In this document: positions 34,333 through 46,600 of the stretch, piece by piece
Numbering within the stretch: position 1 is the first letter of the stretch
Layout: every line of letters begins with the position of its first letter
DNA from: Hyphodiscus hymeniophilus
Lineage: Eukaryota > Ascomycota > Leotiomycetes > Helotiales > Hyphodiscaceae
Direction of reading: 5' to 3'
NCBI GenBank assembly: GCA_016508695.1
Contig: VNKQ01000010.1
Location: 1,488,001 to 1,552,000 of the forward strand
DNA: 64,000 nt
Notes under the pieces: generated by a model
The model's input: the letters and a program-made list of their open reading frames with translations, nothing else
Told to the model about the DNA's origin: nothing
The model's database searches: none
Program-made: the position numbers and the translations under genes

Positions 34333-34422
34333 TTCGGCCTATTTCTAATGCTAGCCTAGTTTATTTTCCCCGACTACCTAGGAATGACGGCAGAGAGTGC
34401 CAGTAAGCGAGCCGACGATTAG
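34333..34422 (-). repeat. Right 90-bp terminal inverted repeat
   Basis: The partner of 23206-23295. Base composition returns to the genome average immediately beyond it. Confidence 0.85.
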
Positions 34423-34834
34423 TCAAGCCATTATCATTATTTGCGTTTTGTCGCAGACGTCTGTGATGAAGATGGACTTGAATATCCTCGGGAAAACGTT
34501 CCCATCCCTTGCAGGAGTAGAGCAATTGTAGGGTCTACTGGCGGTACCAAGGAGCATGGTACGATGTACTAGGCATCCTTCACTCTAGACCGCGGCGCAG
34601 TTCGGCTTCTGCAGCGACACTATTTCTTCCTAAGCTTGTGGTAAATCTATGACCGCAAGAATGATCAACTCGAGATGGAAAATATGGAAGCAGAAACCAC
34701 GAACTTGAGCACAAGCACACTTCTTTCATATCAGGTGATCCATTGCGGGTTCATAGCGTATATACCTATGTATTGCGGCTTTCCCGCCTTTCATCTCCAA
34801 TATGCATTGCCACGTATCATTATCAACTCAGCAC
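34423..34834. other. Intergenic stretch between transposon nest and aldehyde dehydrogenase
   Basis: 412 bp of normal base composition holding the 3' flank of the dehydrogenase gene. No gene is seen. Confidence 0.5.
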
Positions 34835-36594
34835 CTACTCCCCCGTCATATTGACATGCACAGCCTTGATTTGCGAGTAGCCTGCCAAACCAGCCTCACC
34901 CAACTCCCGTCCGATACCACTCTGCTTCACGCCACCAAAGGGAATCCTATAATCCGAGTCATTGCTCGAGTTGATCCAGACCATGCCCGCCTCGATTCTC
35001 TTGGCAATTCGATGCGCTCTCGTGATGTCCTTCGTGAAAACCGCAGAGCCTAGACCATACGTGGTGTCGTTCGCCATCTCCAAAGCCTCTGCTTCGGTCT
35101 TGAAGGAGGCGATGACGACGAAAGGTCCAAACACTTCCTCACGGTAGATCTTCATGCTGGGCTTGACGCCGGCGAAGACTGTTGGCATGACGAAAAATCC
35201 CTTCGAGGAGGGTGTGGCTTTCGTATGTGCCTCTCCTCCGGAAATGAGGGTCGCGCCTTCCTCCTTCCCTGTTTTGATATAGCCGAGCACACGTTCATAT
35301 TGCGCCTTTGTGACTTGGGGTCCTTGAAATGATGTTTCGGCAAATGGATCACCGACGACGGACATTTCTTGTACCTGCTTCTTGAAGGCTTCAATGAAGG
35401 ATTCTAGGACGGACTCTTGGACAAGGATTCGGGAGGTTGCGGTACAGATTTGGCCTTGGTTTGACATGATACCTTGATAGCAATTAGTCAAGAGCTTAAC
35501 CACCGAATGCATTTGACTTACCAATGTGAGCCCATTTGACAGCCTGCTTCATATCGGCATCATCAAAAATCAGCAAAGGCGACTTTCCACCAGTCTCCAG
35601 AGTGATGTTCTTCATGTTGACAGCAGCCATCTTCATAATCTCCTTTCCGGTACCTGTGCTACCAGTAAACGCAACCTTATCAATGCCCAGGTGCGTAGCA
35701 ATCGCAGCACCAGCCTCTCTGCCATGGCCGTTCAAGATATTGACGACTCCAGGTGGGAAGCCAGCTTCCTTGATCAGGTTCGCTAAGTACAAAATACTCA
35801 ACGGAGTCTGCTCAGCAGCCTTCATAACAATAGTATTTCCACAAGCAAGCGCTGGACCTAATTTCCAAGCCGCCATACCCAGAGGGTAATTCCAGGGAAT
35901 GATCTGACCACAGACGCCAACTGGCTCCTTGATTGTGTATGCAAATTTCGAAGGGCCGACATCGATTGTCTGGCCGTGGATCTTGTCTGCGTAGCCTCCG
36001 TAGTACTTCAACACACCCTGAACCTCAGCGACATCACCACCCAGCGAGTCTGCATACACCTTCCCGTTGTCCCAAGTCTCGATTGTGGCTAGTGTCTCGG
36101 CATGCTTGGCGACCAAGTCGGAGAGTCTTATCATCATATTGCCGCGGTCAGTGGGAGATATGTCGCGCCAGGAGGGGTCGTTGAAGGCTTTTCGGGCGGC
36201 GGCGACGGCTGTATCAACGTCTTCGGCAGTTGCTGCGTAGACGGAGGCAATTTCGGACTCATCGCTGGGGAGTTTTAGCAAAAAAACTGGCTCAAAGAGG
36301 ACGGGGAACGTACGTTGGGTTGATGGAGGTGAGCTTCTGGCCGTTGCTGCTCTTCACCCACTCGTTGTTGATGAAGAGACCAGTTGGCTGAGTGTATTTC
36401 CTGCCATTTGGCGCAGTAAGTTCGATTGACAGATCAGACATCTTGGCAGACGTACGGAATGCTTTGCAAAGCAATATTTGGCGAGTAGTTGTCGAGGATG
36501 GCGAGGAGAGACGAAAGCGGGGGACTGAGGACCGCACTTGTTGATATAGAACTCTGCGTAGCTGAGATGGTAAAGGAAGAAGGAATCTAAACAT
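34835..36594 (-). CDS. NAD(P)-dependent aldehyde dehydrogenase
   Basis: Oxidises an aldehyde (typically acetaldehyde in the aldA-like fungal group) to its acid. Exons: 36594 (or 36441)-36314, 36264-35522, 35472-34835, with two 49-bp GT-AG introns. From the inner ATG at 36441 (MSDLSIEL) the protein has 502 residues, standard for this family; the ATG at 36594 adds 51. Motifs: PWNYPLGMAAWK, NAD-binding FTGSTGTGKEI, general-base Glu in LETGGKSP (the second residue is T instead of the usual L), catalytic Cys in GQICTATSR, and closing PFGGVKQSGIGRE. The 51-residue extension has many Arg, Ser and Leu and no Asp or Glu, which is what a mitochondrial presequence looks like. Both a cytosolic and a mitochondrial form are possible. 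The gene ends 412 bp from the transposon nest. Confidence 0.93.
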
Positions 36595-37919
36595 CAGAAA
36601 GAAAAGAGGAAAAGGAAAAGTGAGCTTCAAGTGGAGAAGCTCCTAAGCGTTTGCACTTCAAAAGTGGTGGTGGTGTAAGAGCGGGGCAGATGAGAGATGC
36701 ATCGGGTGCATGGTCAAAACAGCTGCCAACCTGAGCTTTGCGTCCTGGGATATACCTGCTCTATTAGGAAAGGTCACTTTCTTTCCTCGGTACTCGAGTA
36801 AAGTAGAGGGGCAACCAATCGAAATGCTCTGAGCTGAACTTCGATTGTAAAGCTCTTGTCCTTTCAAATGACTGAAGGAATGAGGGAAAGGTGCGCTCTT
36901 GTTAATGCCATTACATTTTACCTGGTCGTTGGCAGTCATTGTGCTCGTTATAGAGGTTGTAGTGTTAGTTGTGAATATGCTAACTCACGAAAAGGGACGG
37001 ATTTAGGCGAGTCGACCTGCAGAAGGGCCGTTCTAAATCGAACCACGACGGAGGAGATTCCAGTAACAAGTGCCTCGATTTCAAATCAATAAGAGTCAAT
37101 CAATAAGGAAACATATGTTCATGAAAGCTGGAAATATGAATAATTACCAAAGACGTCGCTTTCTGAACGTAACCACTTTCGAACCGGATGCGGTCTGGAT
37201 GGCCGAGATAATTCAAGAGAGTGACAATATGAGTTGAATTGCCAGCTCATACTCAGCGATATGGAAAATCCCACCCATCCCAAGAGTGACACCTGGCTAT
37301 AAATACACGGTCATTGTACAGTTTCGATCTCCGCTTTTGTATATCCTTCTCCACAGCCTTCTTACAACCCCCATTGCAAATCATTCTTTCCTCCACTCCC
37401 ACCATAAGCAAAATGACGCTCCGGGACTCCCTTGCCCATGTTCACACATCATTCCAAGGTATTTCCTCCTCTCCCACCTAGAACACAAAAGGCCTCTGCT
37501 CTACCCGAGCCCAGAAACACCGGGAATGACCAAGCAACAGCACAAGCAACGACCTTGATGCCCGGACTCCAACAGACTGACTAACGAGCGCACGAGGGGC
37601 CGAGGAAAAGGACGGAAAGCAAACAATTTAACACAGTAGAATAGCACACGCCGCCAGGGGGTATAAAACAAAACGGAGAAGAGGACATCGGTTGCCCGAC
37701 GAATGCAGCCTCTTGAGTCTCTCGAAAACAGAACAAAATCGCAGATAGTTGATAGGAATATACAAAGACAAGGCTCGCTCGCTCGGTAAGTCAATATAAC
37801 AATAGGTGATATGGATGTATGGAAATGCAACACAGTGCTATGCAGTGGTGATGTACTGTTTTCACAGCAATATTTGTTCGAACACATTATTCGATGCCGA
37901 AATTCGGCGAATCAGGTGA
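36595..37919. other. Intergenic stretch
   Basis: About 1.3 kb between two genes in the same orientation. It contains the aldehyde dehydrogenase promoter and the 3' UTR of the bZIP gene. Short frames have no protein-like features, and no RNA gene was recognised. Confidence 0.5.
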
Positions 37920-40611
37920 TTATCGTCTTCCACCTCTCTCACTCGGCCAGCTCCTTTCATACGAGCCTGGCGGACCGACTCTTGCATACGGATCGAAAGG
38001 TGGCAGAGGACCAGCAGTCGTTGTAGCTGTAACGTTGGGTCCCCTTGTCTGCGTTTGTGCAGTCGGATTCTCGATTCGTAGAGGCGGCAGGTTTGTCGGT
38101 CCAGAAGGATATCCAGCAGCTTGAACTGGAGGTAGAGTCGAAGCAGGAGGGAGTGTATATGGCACACTTGCAAACTCCCCAGAAGCGTCCGTCCTCCTTC
38201 TTCTCGGCGCTCTCTCCGGTTGGGGCTCTAGCTGGAAGCCCATTGCCGGTGGTTGCTGCGGTGGGCCTCCGGGAGCCATTCCAGGTCCTTGGAAGGATGC
38301 AGTCCTCATACTCTGCGGACTAGGGGGAGCTTGCATAACCAAGTGTCGCATGTCCGGAGTCCTGAACACCACATCGCGAAACCTATCCCTCTCTCCACGA
38401 TAAAAGTCCCTCTCCTGCTCCAACTCCCGCACCTTGCGCTCCAAGTCTCGGCTTTGACTCTGGTACTTCTCAATCGTCGTGCTCGCCTCTCGCTCTTTCT
38501 CCTTTCTTCTTTGACGGAATCGCGCTGATGCCCCTGCGTTACGCGCACGCTTCTCGTCAGCTAACCGCGATGCTTGGCGCACGTCCACAGGCACGTTAAA
38601 GACGCCCTGAGACGTGGTTATCGTCAGGACCTGGATGGGGTCTGAGGCTGACGATTGTCTACTTGATAATGCTTCTGCAGGCGAGCTGCTCACTGTGCTA
38701 CTATGCGCAGGCGGGCCCTGCGAATGGGAGGGAGGAGGAGGAGCGCTGTACGGACCTTCAGTGGCCGACGATGGGCCTGCTTGTCCTCCTGGTCCTGCGC
38801 CAAATTGCACACCTCCTCCTGCCTGTGCGAAAGTCGAGCCGGGAAAATAGCCTTGCGTACTCGGAGGTTGACCGCCTTTGTAAAGATAGGAGGCTGGCGA
38901 TGTCTGGCTTGATGATAGGTTTTGCGAAGATTGAGAGATGCTGGGACTTGCACTTTCGGAATGGGGAGTGCGTAATGGTGCTTGCATGGTGGCGCTAGCA
39001 CGCCGAGGTGTTGAAGCTGTTGGTGGGAAGTCATGATGCTGATGGCCTTGTGTTGACCCATGAGTTGGCATTGATGGTACATCGGATGATGCAGACTGGC
39101 CTGGTTCAGCAGTGTATGCTCGACCTCGTGAAGGTAGGAAGGGAGATCGCGCAGCATCGATAGTTGCTTGGCCTCTTCCTCTTCCCAGACTGAAGTTTCG
39201 AGGTGATCTTGGTGTCAGAATAGGTCGAGCTCTTGGAAATGTCGCGCTATAGCTTGACTGGGCTGATAGAGTCTCAAAACCTGGCTGCTGGCCAGGAAAC
39301 GTATGTTGTGCAGATATCGAGGGGCTTGTGCCAAATTGCGAATGGGGTCCAGCTGCTGATAGTGGTGAATCTGCCTCACCGCCACTCACTTGACGTCCAG
39401 AAGACGACGAATCCTCTGGCTCTGTCGGATTCAGCATTGAATGAACACCCAGGTCTCTAGATCGTCCTGATCTCCATTCTTCTCCGGGTGGTGCTGGTTG
39501 CAGAAGTCTTCCATATTGAGGAGATGGAGATGGTAATAACTGTGAAGCTTGCCGAGCAGACTGTTGTCCTTCAAGACGCTCGGCGGGCTGAGGATCACCT
39601 TGTTGTTCTGCTTGCTGGACATCGACTCGGCCTAGGACAGGTGGTTGAGTAGTGTTCTGAGCATCTGAAGGTGAGTGAGATGCAGGACGAGACGCAGCAG
39701 GTCGCTGGGACATCGGGTCCTGATCCCCTAACCCTGGATGGTCCCGAGGACCGGGACATTGACGTTCTCCCTCACCTTGCCAACTCTGCTGGTAGCTATT
39801 AAGCTTAGATACAAAATCAGCAAGACGCCTTTCGAGGAACTCCGGCGATTGTAGCCGCTGAGAGCGACTTAAGCTCGGTGAATCTTCACCAGCAAAAGCA
39901 GCAAAACTCTCGCGCGGAAGGCGACTGAGAAGGCCTTGTACAGCCAGAGCGAATGATGTTTGCGGGCTGCCTGACCGGCTTCCCAAAAGAACGTTGCGGA
40001 GTCAGCGCAGGCTGCTATTACGAGCGCTCCCCTCTCCAAATCTAACGTTCCTCTTGAATAGCTCAAGTACAAAGCATTGCGCGTGTGTCGCACCAGGACT
40101 GAAAGATGTATTGTGTTGTTCCTGTGCGGTGAGTTGTATGACAGGGATCTGTGGGGATGAGATGAATGTGATCGGAGGACTTGCGCCGGAGGGACAGCAG
40201 TATTTGGTACGATTTGGAGCAGGTGACCACTGTCGGGCTCAGTTGGAGTTAGATATATGTACGTATGGAATAGCAGAACCAGTGATGATAACGCATCCAA
40301 GAGGAAAAGCTGCATAACGTACCAAGAAGTGGGGAGGGCTGGAGATGGCGGACCACTCAAGAGCTTAAAGTCCAGATTTAGTGTATGACTGGCCAGGAAA
40401 GCGGATTAAACTGAGCAAGAGTAGGATCTGAGACTGGATGATATCTTATAGGCTGAAGCAAATTCCGGTTGTAAAAATATCTTGTGGCCGTGAGAGATGA
40501 TGTTGGATGACGCTTTAAGCTTTACACAGCCAGCATCATCAATCACTTACTCTTGAGCTCGGGGGACCCCCAAGCTTTGTGGACTTCGGATCGACCCAGT
40601 CCCACGTCCAT
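37920..40611 (-). CDS. bZIP transcription factor, large Pro/Ser/Gln-rich
   Basis: Nuclear DNA-binding regulator. Proposed exons: 40611-40551, 40363-40323, 40229-40022, 39970-37920 (introns 187, 93 and 51 bp), 786 residues. The last exon alone encodes the bZIP, with an internal ATG at 39986 in the intron region. The upstream exons are preferred because all donor/acceptor pairs are canonical, phases fit exactly, and the joined reading is protein-like (FKRNVRFGEGSAR joined to SPQTSFALAVQG). The basic region at about residues 575-600 has the N-x7-R core in NAGASARFRQRR, followed by a heptad coiled coil (RDLERKVRELEQERDFYRGE). The rest is low complexity, rich in Pro, Ser, Gln and Gly, consistent with activation regions. 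I do not recognise the ortholog. The 5' side is a long non-coding region with several TGACGT half-sites, suggesting possible autoregulation. Confidence 0.82.
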
Positions 40612-43600
40612 TACCCACAGACACTTGTTCCTTCACCGCATCAGAGTCCGAAAAGATGAGAGATCAAGGTTGGGCCAGGGTGCGAGTAGTGGCAGCGGGT
40701 CTTTTTGGTAGGATGGTAGAAGCAGAATATTTGGCGGTGCTTCATGGTGCAGGCTTTGGTTTGCAGTAGTGGAGGAGCCAAGGTACCGGGGGCAAGAGCT
40801 TCCTAATTACTACCAGGGAGCTTGACCTGGTCTGAGGGGCAGCGCTGGCCGGGGAGCTTTCCCAGAAAACCATTCCTGGAAACAGGGCTTCCAGAGACCA
40901 GAGTAGGGGCGCTGGGATGTGGAACTTGCGCGGAAGACGGGAGCCATGCACAAGTCAACCCCTGTGCATCACGTTGTACTCTAGATACTGGGCACTAATG
41001 GGCTCTGCTGGAACTTGGGTACAGCTTCATGGAACGGCCCACCAGGGGGTCCGCCTGACGATATAATAGGGTTGGCGTTGCTGGCCATTCATCCTACCGT
41101 CCTGCGTTGACGTTTTAGGCCTATGGCTTAACGTCAGCTTAACGTCAGCAACTTTCCCTCCCCAGGGCCCAGGAAAAGACACCACAGATATCACAGACAC
41201 CACCACCTTCTTTGCGTCAAAGTAGTCTACCACGCTGGAGATGCCAAAACTAGGACGGCCAAGACGGGTGCAGGTGCTCCAGAGTTGGTGATCATCCCGC
41301 ATTAGCCTTTTCATGAAACGTACTGGTCTTTGAATCAGTGCAACCACTTGGTCCTGAGGTCTGTGATCAATTTAGTCCACGTACCTAACGGCGGTTAAAT
41401 TGGCTTTCGCTTTGCAGATGCCGCCGCGAGCCGAGTTGACGTTGTTGGGGAGGCTCAGGGTATGTAAGGGTGCGTTCCGCCCGTGGGATTTCATGGATTC
41501 CATGTAACCTTGGTCGACCCAAGCGATTACTGTATCGCGGTGTAGGACACCCGAGGTATCAAACCGGATCGGAGACTCGGCAAGGTCGTCGACAAATGAT
41601 TGGTATTTTGAGAGTCCGCGAGTGAGCGAGTGAGTGTGAGTGAGTGACTGGCCACCAAATGCATGGCATATATCATGGATTCATGATGCACTGTTTCGCA
41701 GAATGCTCTCGATTAGGAAGTCTGTTCTCCACACCCAAAGGGAGGCGCACAGGGAGGGAATTTGGATGGGAGTAAGCCCTTACTGTACGGAGTAGGACTT
41801 CTCCACCAGCTCCTCTTATCTGCCTGCGATCCTGCCAGGTACTTGGGATCGTGGGAGAGGGACATCCGTATCGACAACCCGAGATTCCGCTTGATAAGGC
41901 TTGCATCAGCATTGCGCTGACGGCAGGGGGGATGTATGCAATTCTGAGAGCTCTCAATATAGACCTGTAGTCAGACTCGATCACGTCAAAACTCTACGAA
42001 GGTATATATTGGCGTCCCCCTTGCCGTCTTTTAGACAACTCGCACTCGCAGGGTTCGTCCATGTACATCACTGCATCTTGGAATCATTGCGCTCAATTCC
42101 AATAATCCTAGACGACCACGAGAACCCCAGGTTATACCCATGGACGGCGTTACATTAGAATGAAGCCTCCCAAGGGGTTTTGTGAGGAATAAATGCAGAA
42201 TGATGTCGGGAACTGATTATGGGCCCTTGTCTGCTTGGGAAATACTTTCCCCTCCTGATCACTTCGTGTTCGCTTCCGAGTTCTAATTGCCCTGGTAAAT
42301 TGCCCGTTTCAACAGATCTACTTTTCTGAAGAGGGAAGTCCAGCGTATTTCATCACAGACAGAGTCCTCGATTGAGAGGCGTTTTCGCTCGCAGAATTGA
42401 GGGTCAGAGGGTCCGTTCTACAGATTTCACGGACCAAGACAAGACCCTAATTCTGCATCTGCATCTGCATCTGCATCCCATCCCTTTCCTTCACATCCCA
42501 CACCCCTTTCGTAAGCTGGCCCAGAGGACCGGTGAGCGGCAGCAAGATGAGCTGCAGTAGCTCAGCCCGTGCGAGGCTCTCTCTCTTGGACTTTCGAACC
42601 CTGCAAGGAGTGGGGAGCAATCCTAACTGGAACTTCCAGAAGGTCGGAGTCGCGGTGAGCGGCAGACTCAGGTCCCAAACTGCATTCGCACCGAGAGTGG
42701 GCAGAATGCATCAGCAAGTCACATCCGGACCGACAGTCAGTCAGAGCAGTGAGCACATGGCGCAAGTAAGGCGTTGCCCGAACTGCATTTTATCTGACTC
42801 TGTAATTCATCCAGAGAAGAGACGTGTGATCTATGTCTTTGGAGAAGTCATGCGACGCGCCGTGCCGCTGAACCAGTGCGATTTGGCCAATTCATATCAC
42901 TGTGCATGGTGATGTGCATAGCGGCCCAAAGCACTACTTTCTCTGTCTATGTGATGTGTGCCTGACGCAATTTGGAAGATCCATCACACGATGGTGTGAT
43001 GAAGATCTACACGGCAAAGGCGACGTAGATGAGACCTCTCGGATTCATTTATTCTGACTCTCTTGGAATTTCTGAGGTCTCAAGTTCCAGGCCCGAGGGA
43101 GTATGGACATGCCAACTTCCTCCGTAAGTGCTGCAGATGAGAAAAGGCACTTATGAAACGCCGGCAGGTGTGATGGCAGTAAGTAGTGCGTGACGGGCGT
43201 TGTGCTTAACCTTCACAGCTCCCACAAAGCAGGAACAACCGTCATCCTGTCTCGAAGTAGGCTATATCTGCCGCAATGTCTTTCGGCGATTGTTATTATT
43301 GGCCTTCTCCTTCCCTCATGACCCTCAATTCGTTCAAAAGAAGCCCATTGTTATTAATAGTACCTTTCCTTGTAACCTATAGACTCCAAGTCTCCAATCC
43401 TCCTATAGGCTATATATCGATCTTATTCAGATCGTCCGCCAACTGTTCTCGAAGGAGCGGAGATGGGCGACGGGTATGTTCGTCTCATTACTGTACTTTC
43501 CAACTCCGAGATCCTCCATTCACCGTACTTTAGATAAGGGGAAAGCTAGACGCTAGAGCGGTAGGTGACTTGTCCAAGTTCCCTGGCTCCCGAGACTGTT

Positions 43601-46600
43601 CAGGGATCTCCAGCTTGCATATCACTAAACTCAAAGTGGCTCCATACGACGCGACATTCTCCATTGGGTCCATGGAGTATTTGCAGAATCTGCGACGCTG
43701 CTCTCATATATTTCCGGTCTTAAGAAGACCGTGGACACCACGGTGATTTCACCTTGTCTTGTGTTCAGTCATTTTCAGGTCAAAGGGCCTCACCAACTTG
43801 TTCTTTCCCCCCGAACCACGGGCCCTTTCTTGCCGTGTTTCCCTCTCTTACTCGAGAGGTGCTACGAGGAAAGTCCTTCAGACTTGGATGTTCCCGACTG
43901 GTTGGTAAGGCAATTTAGCGTAGTCCGGATGCTGACCCGCTTCATCGTGCTTCTGGATCTTTCCCGGGCACCTGTTCCTTTCTCAAACAGGTGACAGAGC
44001 TCCTGATCGAGGCTCCTCATCGAGCGTCCTGACGTCGCGGACTCTCGGCTGGTCGAGGATCAAGAGCGCTTGCTCGAATCGATAGAGCTCTGACTTAGGA
44101 GGCTGGCCATGGCTTCCATTCCCGCTTACCGTTCGAGGATTGCTTCTTCACCAGCTTCAGCTCGAGGCTGGACGTCATCTTTCTGTGCTCAAGAGTCTAG
44201 ATTTGGACCTCAACTAAGATGGAAGCCCTCCTAAACAGGGTGACAGCATCATCGACGTTAGATTATCTCGCACTGAATCGGAACGCCTTCCTGTCGCCGT
44301 ATCGTTTAAAACGAGGCAGCCAGACGAGGCGAGACATGCATTTTTGATTGATTGGTCTCCCGTGCCCAAGACCCCACGAAAGGAGTGCATGAGAATCCCC
44401 GCACTTGCAGAATGCATGGTGTTCAACGAACGGACGCGCATGGGTTGTCAATCATGTGCTCAGACTGAAATGTGATCCGATACAATAATTGCTCGAAACG
44501 GTCATTTTTCAAAGCCCGACATTAGGGACCGAGACGAGTTTGAACAAGGTTGTGTAGTTTGGAGTTCATGATGGGTTGAGATCTCCCATGGCGCGGGATC
44601 TTGGCAGGCTTCCTTCCATACGAAGGTAGCCGCATTTGAGCTTGATGTTAAGAGCTCTTCTTTCCGCTGAGACGGAGCTTCCTTCATTCCCTGCATGCAC
44701 GGAATTCCGTGGGAAACTGATTGGTTCCTTACAAGTAGTACTACTGTATATCCTTACCTCCCAGCCTCTCGACTGTACGAACGTGCACGGGAGGCACTGT
44801 AGGGATATATTTTCTTCTTCTTCCATCACCAACATGTGACCATTGCGCAGAACCCCATGTTCCATGATTGCCGACTTCTAATTGCAGCACTGAGTGCTCG
44901 TACGAAGGTAGCTTAGTGCTTATCCCAAGCAAAACCATCGTATACCAGATGATAGCACGTGGTGCACGACCTGTATTAAAGTAATTTAAACATGGACGTT
45001 GTCCATATCTGACACGTCAGCTGCATTAGAGCTCCCTCACTGCCGAACAGCGGTCTGCCGGTCACATTGCGGCACTGTGCAACAGTGTAAGGGGTAGAAT
45101 GTCGCATTCTTGCGCGCTACGATAGCGCTTGCGCAAATGTGATTTCATGCACGAGTATTCCTTCGGAGCACCCGAAACCTTGATAATAGTGGATGTCAGA
45201 GAATGTTTCTCTTCCATTCGGGAAGAAGTAGGATACCTTTGCACTAGCTTTCGCCCGCATCTAGCCTGTCTTTCGTTCATGGCGTGCCTGGTTTAGCTTC
45301 TTGAAAAATACTCTGATATCGACTAGAAGAAGACTTAAAAAGACCCTTTGTTTCATATATCCCGCTACTGATCTCAGCCTCAGACTGTCTCACTCCATTG
45401 ACATGAGGAGATTTTGCTCCAGCCGCATTTGCTGTGTATAGTCTTCGTAGGAATCTCTGAGTTTCGTGAGACATTCGAATCATCCGCCATGGATCACCTC
45501 AAGTCAACGCAAGAGCTTCAGACAGAGGACAAGCCAGTGAGATAATGGCATCAGGTAAGATATCACTACCGGGCTCATTCAGGCCATCAAAACTCTGCTT
45601 GTTGACCAAATTTGCCCTCGCGCTTCTTTACCGTTACTTTCGCGGCAAGTACCATCTGGTCAGGAACTACGTGAGTACGTAATGCTTCATAACCGAATCT
45701 AGCAGCCGTTGTAGTTCTGCATCTTACAGCGATATAGAGCTCTGTCATAGCAACGAAAATCTGGCTGCAATATCAAGCTCGAAGTCGACGTTGATCCGTG
45801 CATCGATCTATCGATACGTTACCATTGATGTTAACTCTCGAGGAAGACCTGTGGCAGCGAACTTTGCTACGACTTGAGACGAGGATAATGGGCTCGAGGA
45901 AGCGAATCTGGAAGGAAATAATTCGCAAGTGTGAGATATGATAATACACCACACTGCGAAAGTTCTATGATCTGCAAAAGAAGATTCCATAAAGCTTTTC
46001 AACTTTTCAAGCATAATACCTAAAACCAATTCCTTTGCCTCTGTGACTTCAGTCAAGATCACACTCGATCTATCTCATTGAGGTGTGGCTACTATAAAAG
46101 AAAACGAACTCGAGATAAAGTCCAAAATGCTATCTGAGATATAGGACTGACAAGTGTTTCAAATAACATACAACCTGGTAAGCTGGCAGAAAAAAAAGCG
46201 AGTGAATGAAGAACGAGGAAGAGAATTGATAATGGAGAGATTCTCTTTAATAAGACAGTCTCATGGTGACGGGCCCGCAGTTTCAGGCAAAATACACAGA
46301 AAAAGCCGACCAGTACCGCCACTGAAAAAGAAGAAACCAGCAAAGAAGCGAAATTTTAAAGCGAAAAGGCAGAGAAACTTCACTGATATTAATCCACAAG
46401 TCTCCGCTGTGGGCGGAACGCAGGCCCGCCAACCGAGCAAGGCAATTGAGCCAGAATGGAAGTGAAATATATACCGTGACGAGCGCCTCTGTGAACCGTT
46501 TCTCTTGTTCGTTCGAGCGCTCAATCACGAAGTTGAAGCTATTCCCAAGGTTTTGCGTCTATGGAATAGTTTGTGTGTAATATCAAGGCTTCTTTGAATT

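Larger units (their letters stand above)
23206..34422. mobile_element. Outer TIR DNA transposon, split by nested insertions, AT-rich and RIP-like
   Basis: Both ends carry a 90-bp terminal inverted repeat (23206-23295 and 34333-34422) beginning CTAATCGTCGGCTCGC. The copies I compared differ only by transitions. The ends can be read as TA plus ATCGTCGG..., which fits a TA target duplication of the Tc1/mariner (Fot1/pogo) kind. Without the inner insertions the element is about 2.46 kb, a usual size for that group. The whole 11.2 kb lacks any long open frame and is strongly AT-rich, as expected after RIP. Transposase is not recognisable, so superfamily assignment is inference. Confidence 0.8.

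Noticed and set aside
39869..40360. Minus-strand frame reading SGPPSPALPTSWYV upstream of the bZIP
   Set aside because: It begins with TTG rather than ATG and is out of phase with the bZIP. The spliced exons 40611-40551, 40363-40323 and 40229-40022 explain the same DNA better.
42372..42912. Overlapping plus-strand frames in the gene desert
   Set aside because: Composition is not protein-like, they start in simple repeats, and no splice signals join them.
46092..46343. Hydrophobic minus-strand frame resembling a membrane peptide
   Set aside because: It lies antisense in the A-rich region upstream of the SMP-30 gene, and hydrophobicity comes from T-rich codons; no other support.
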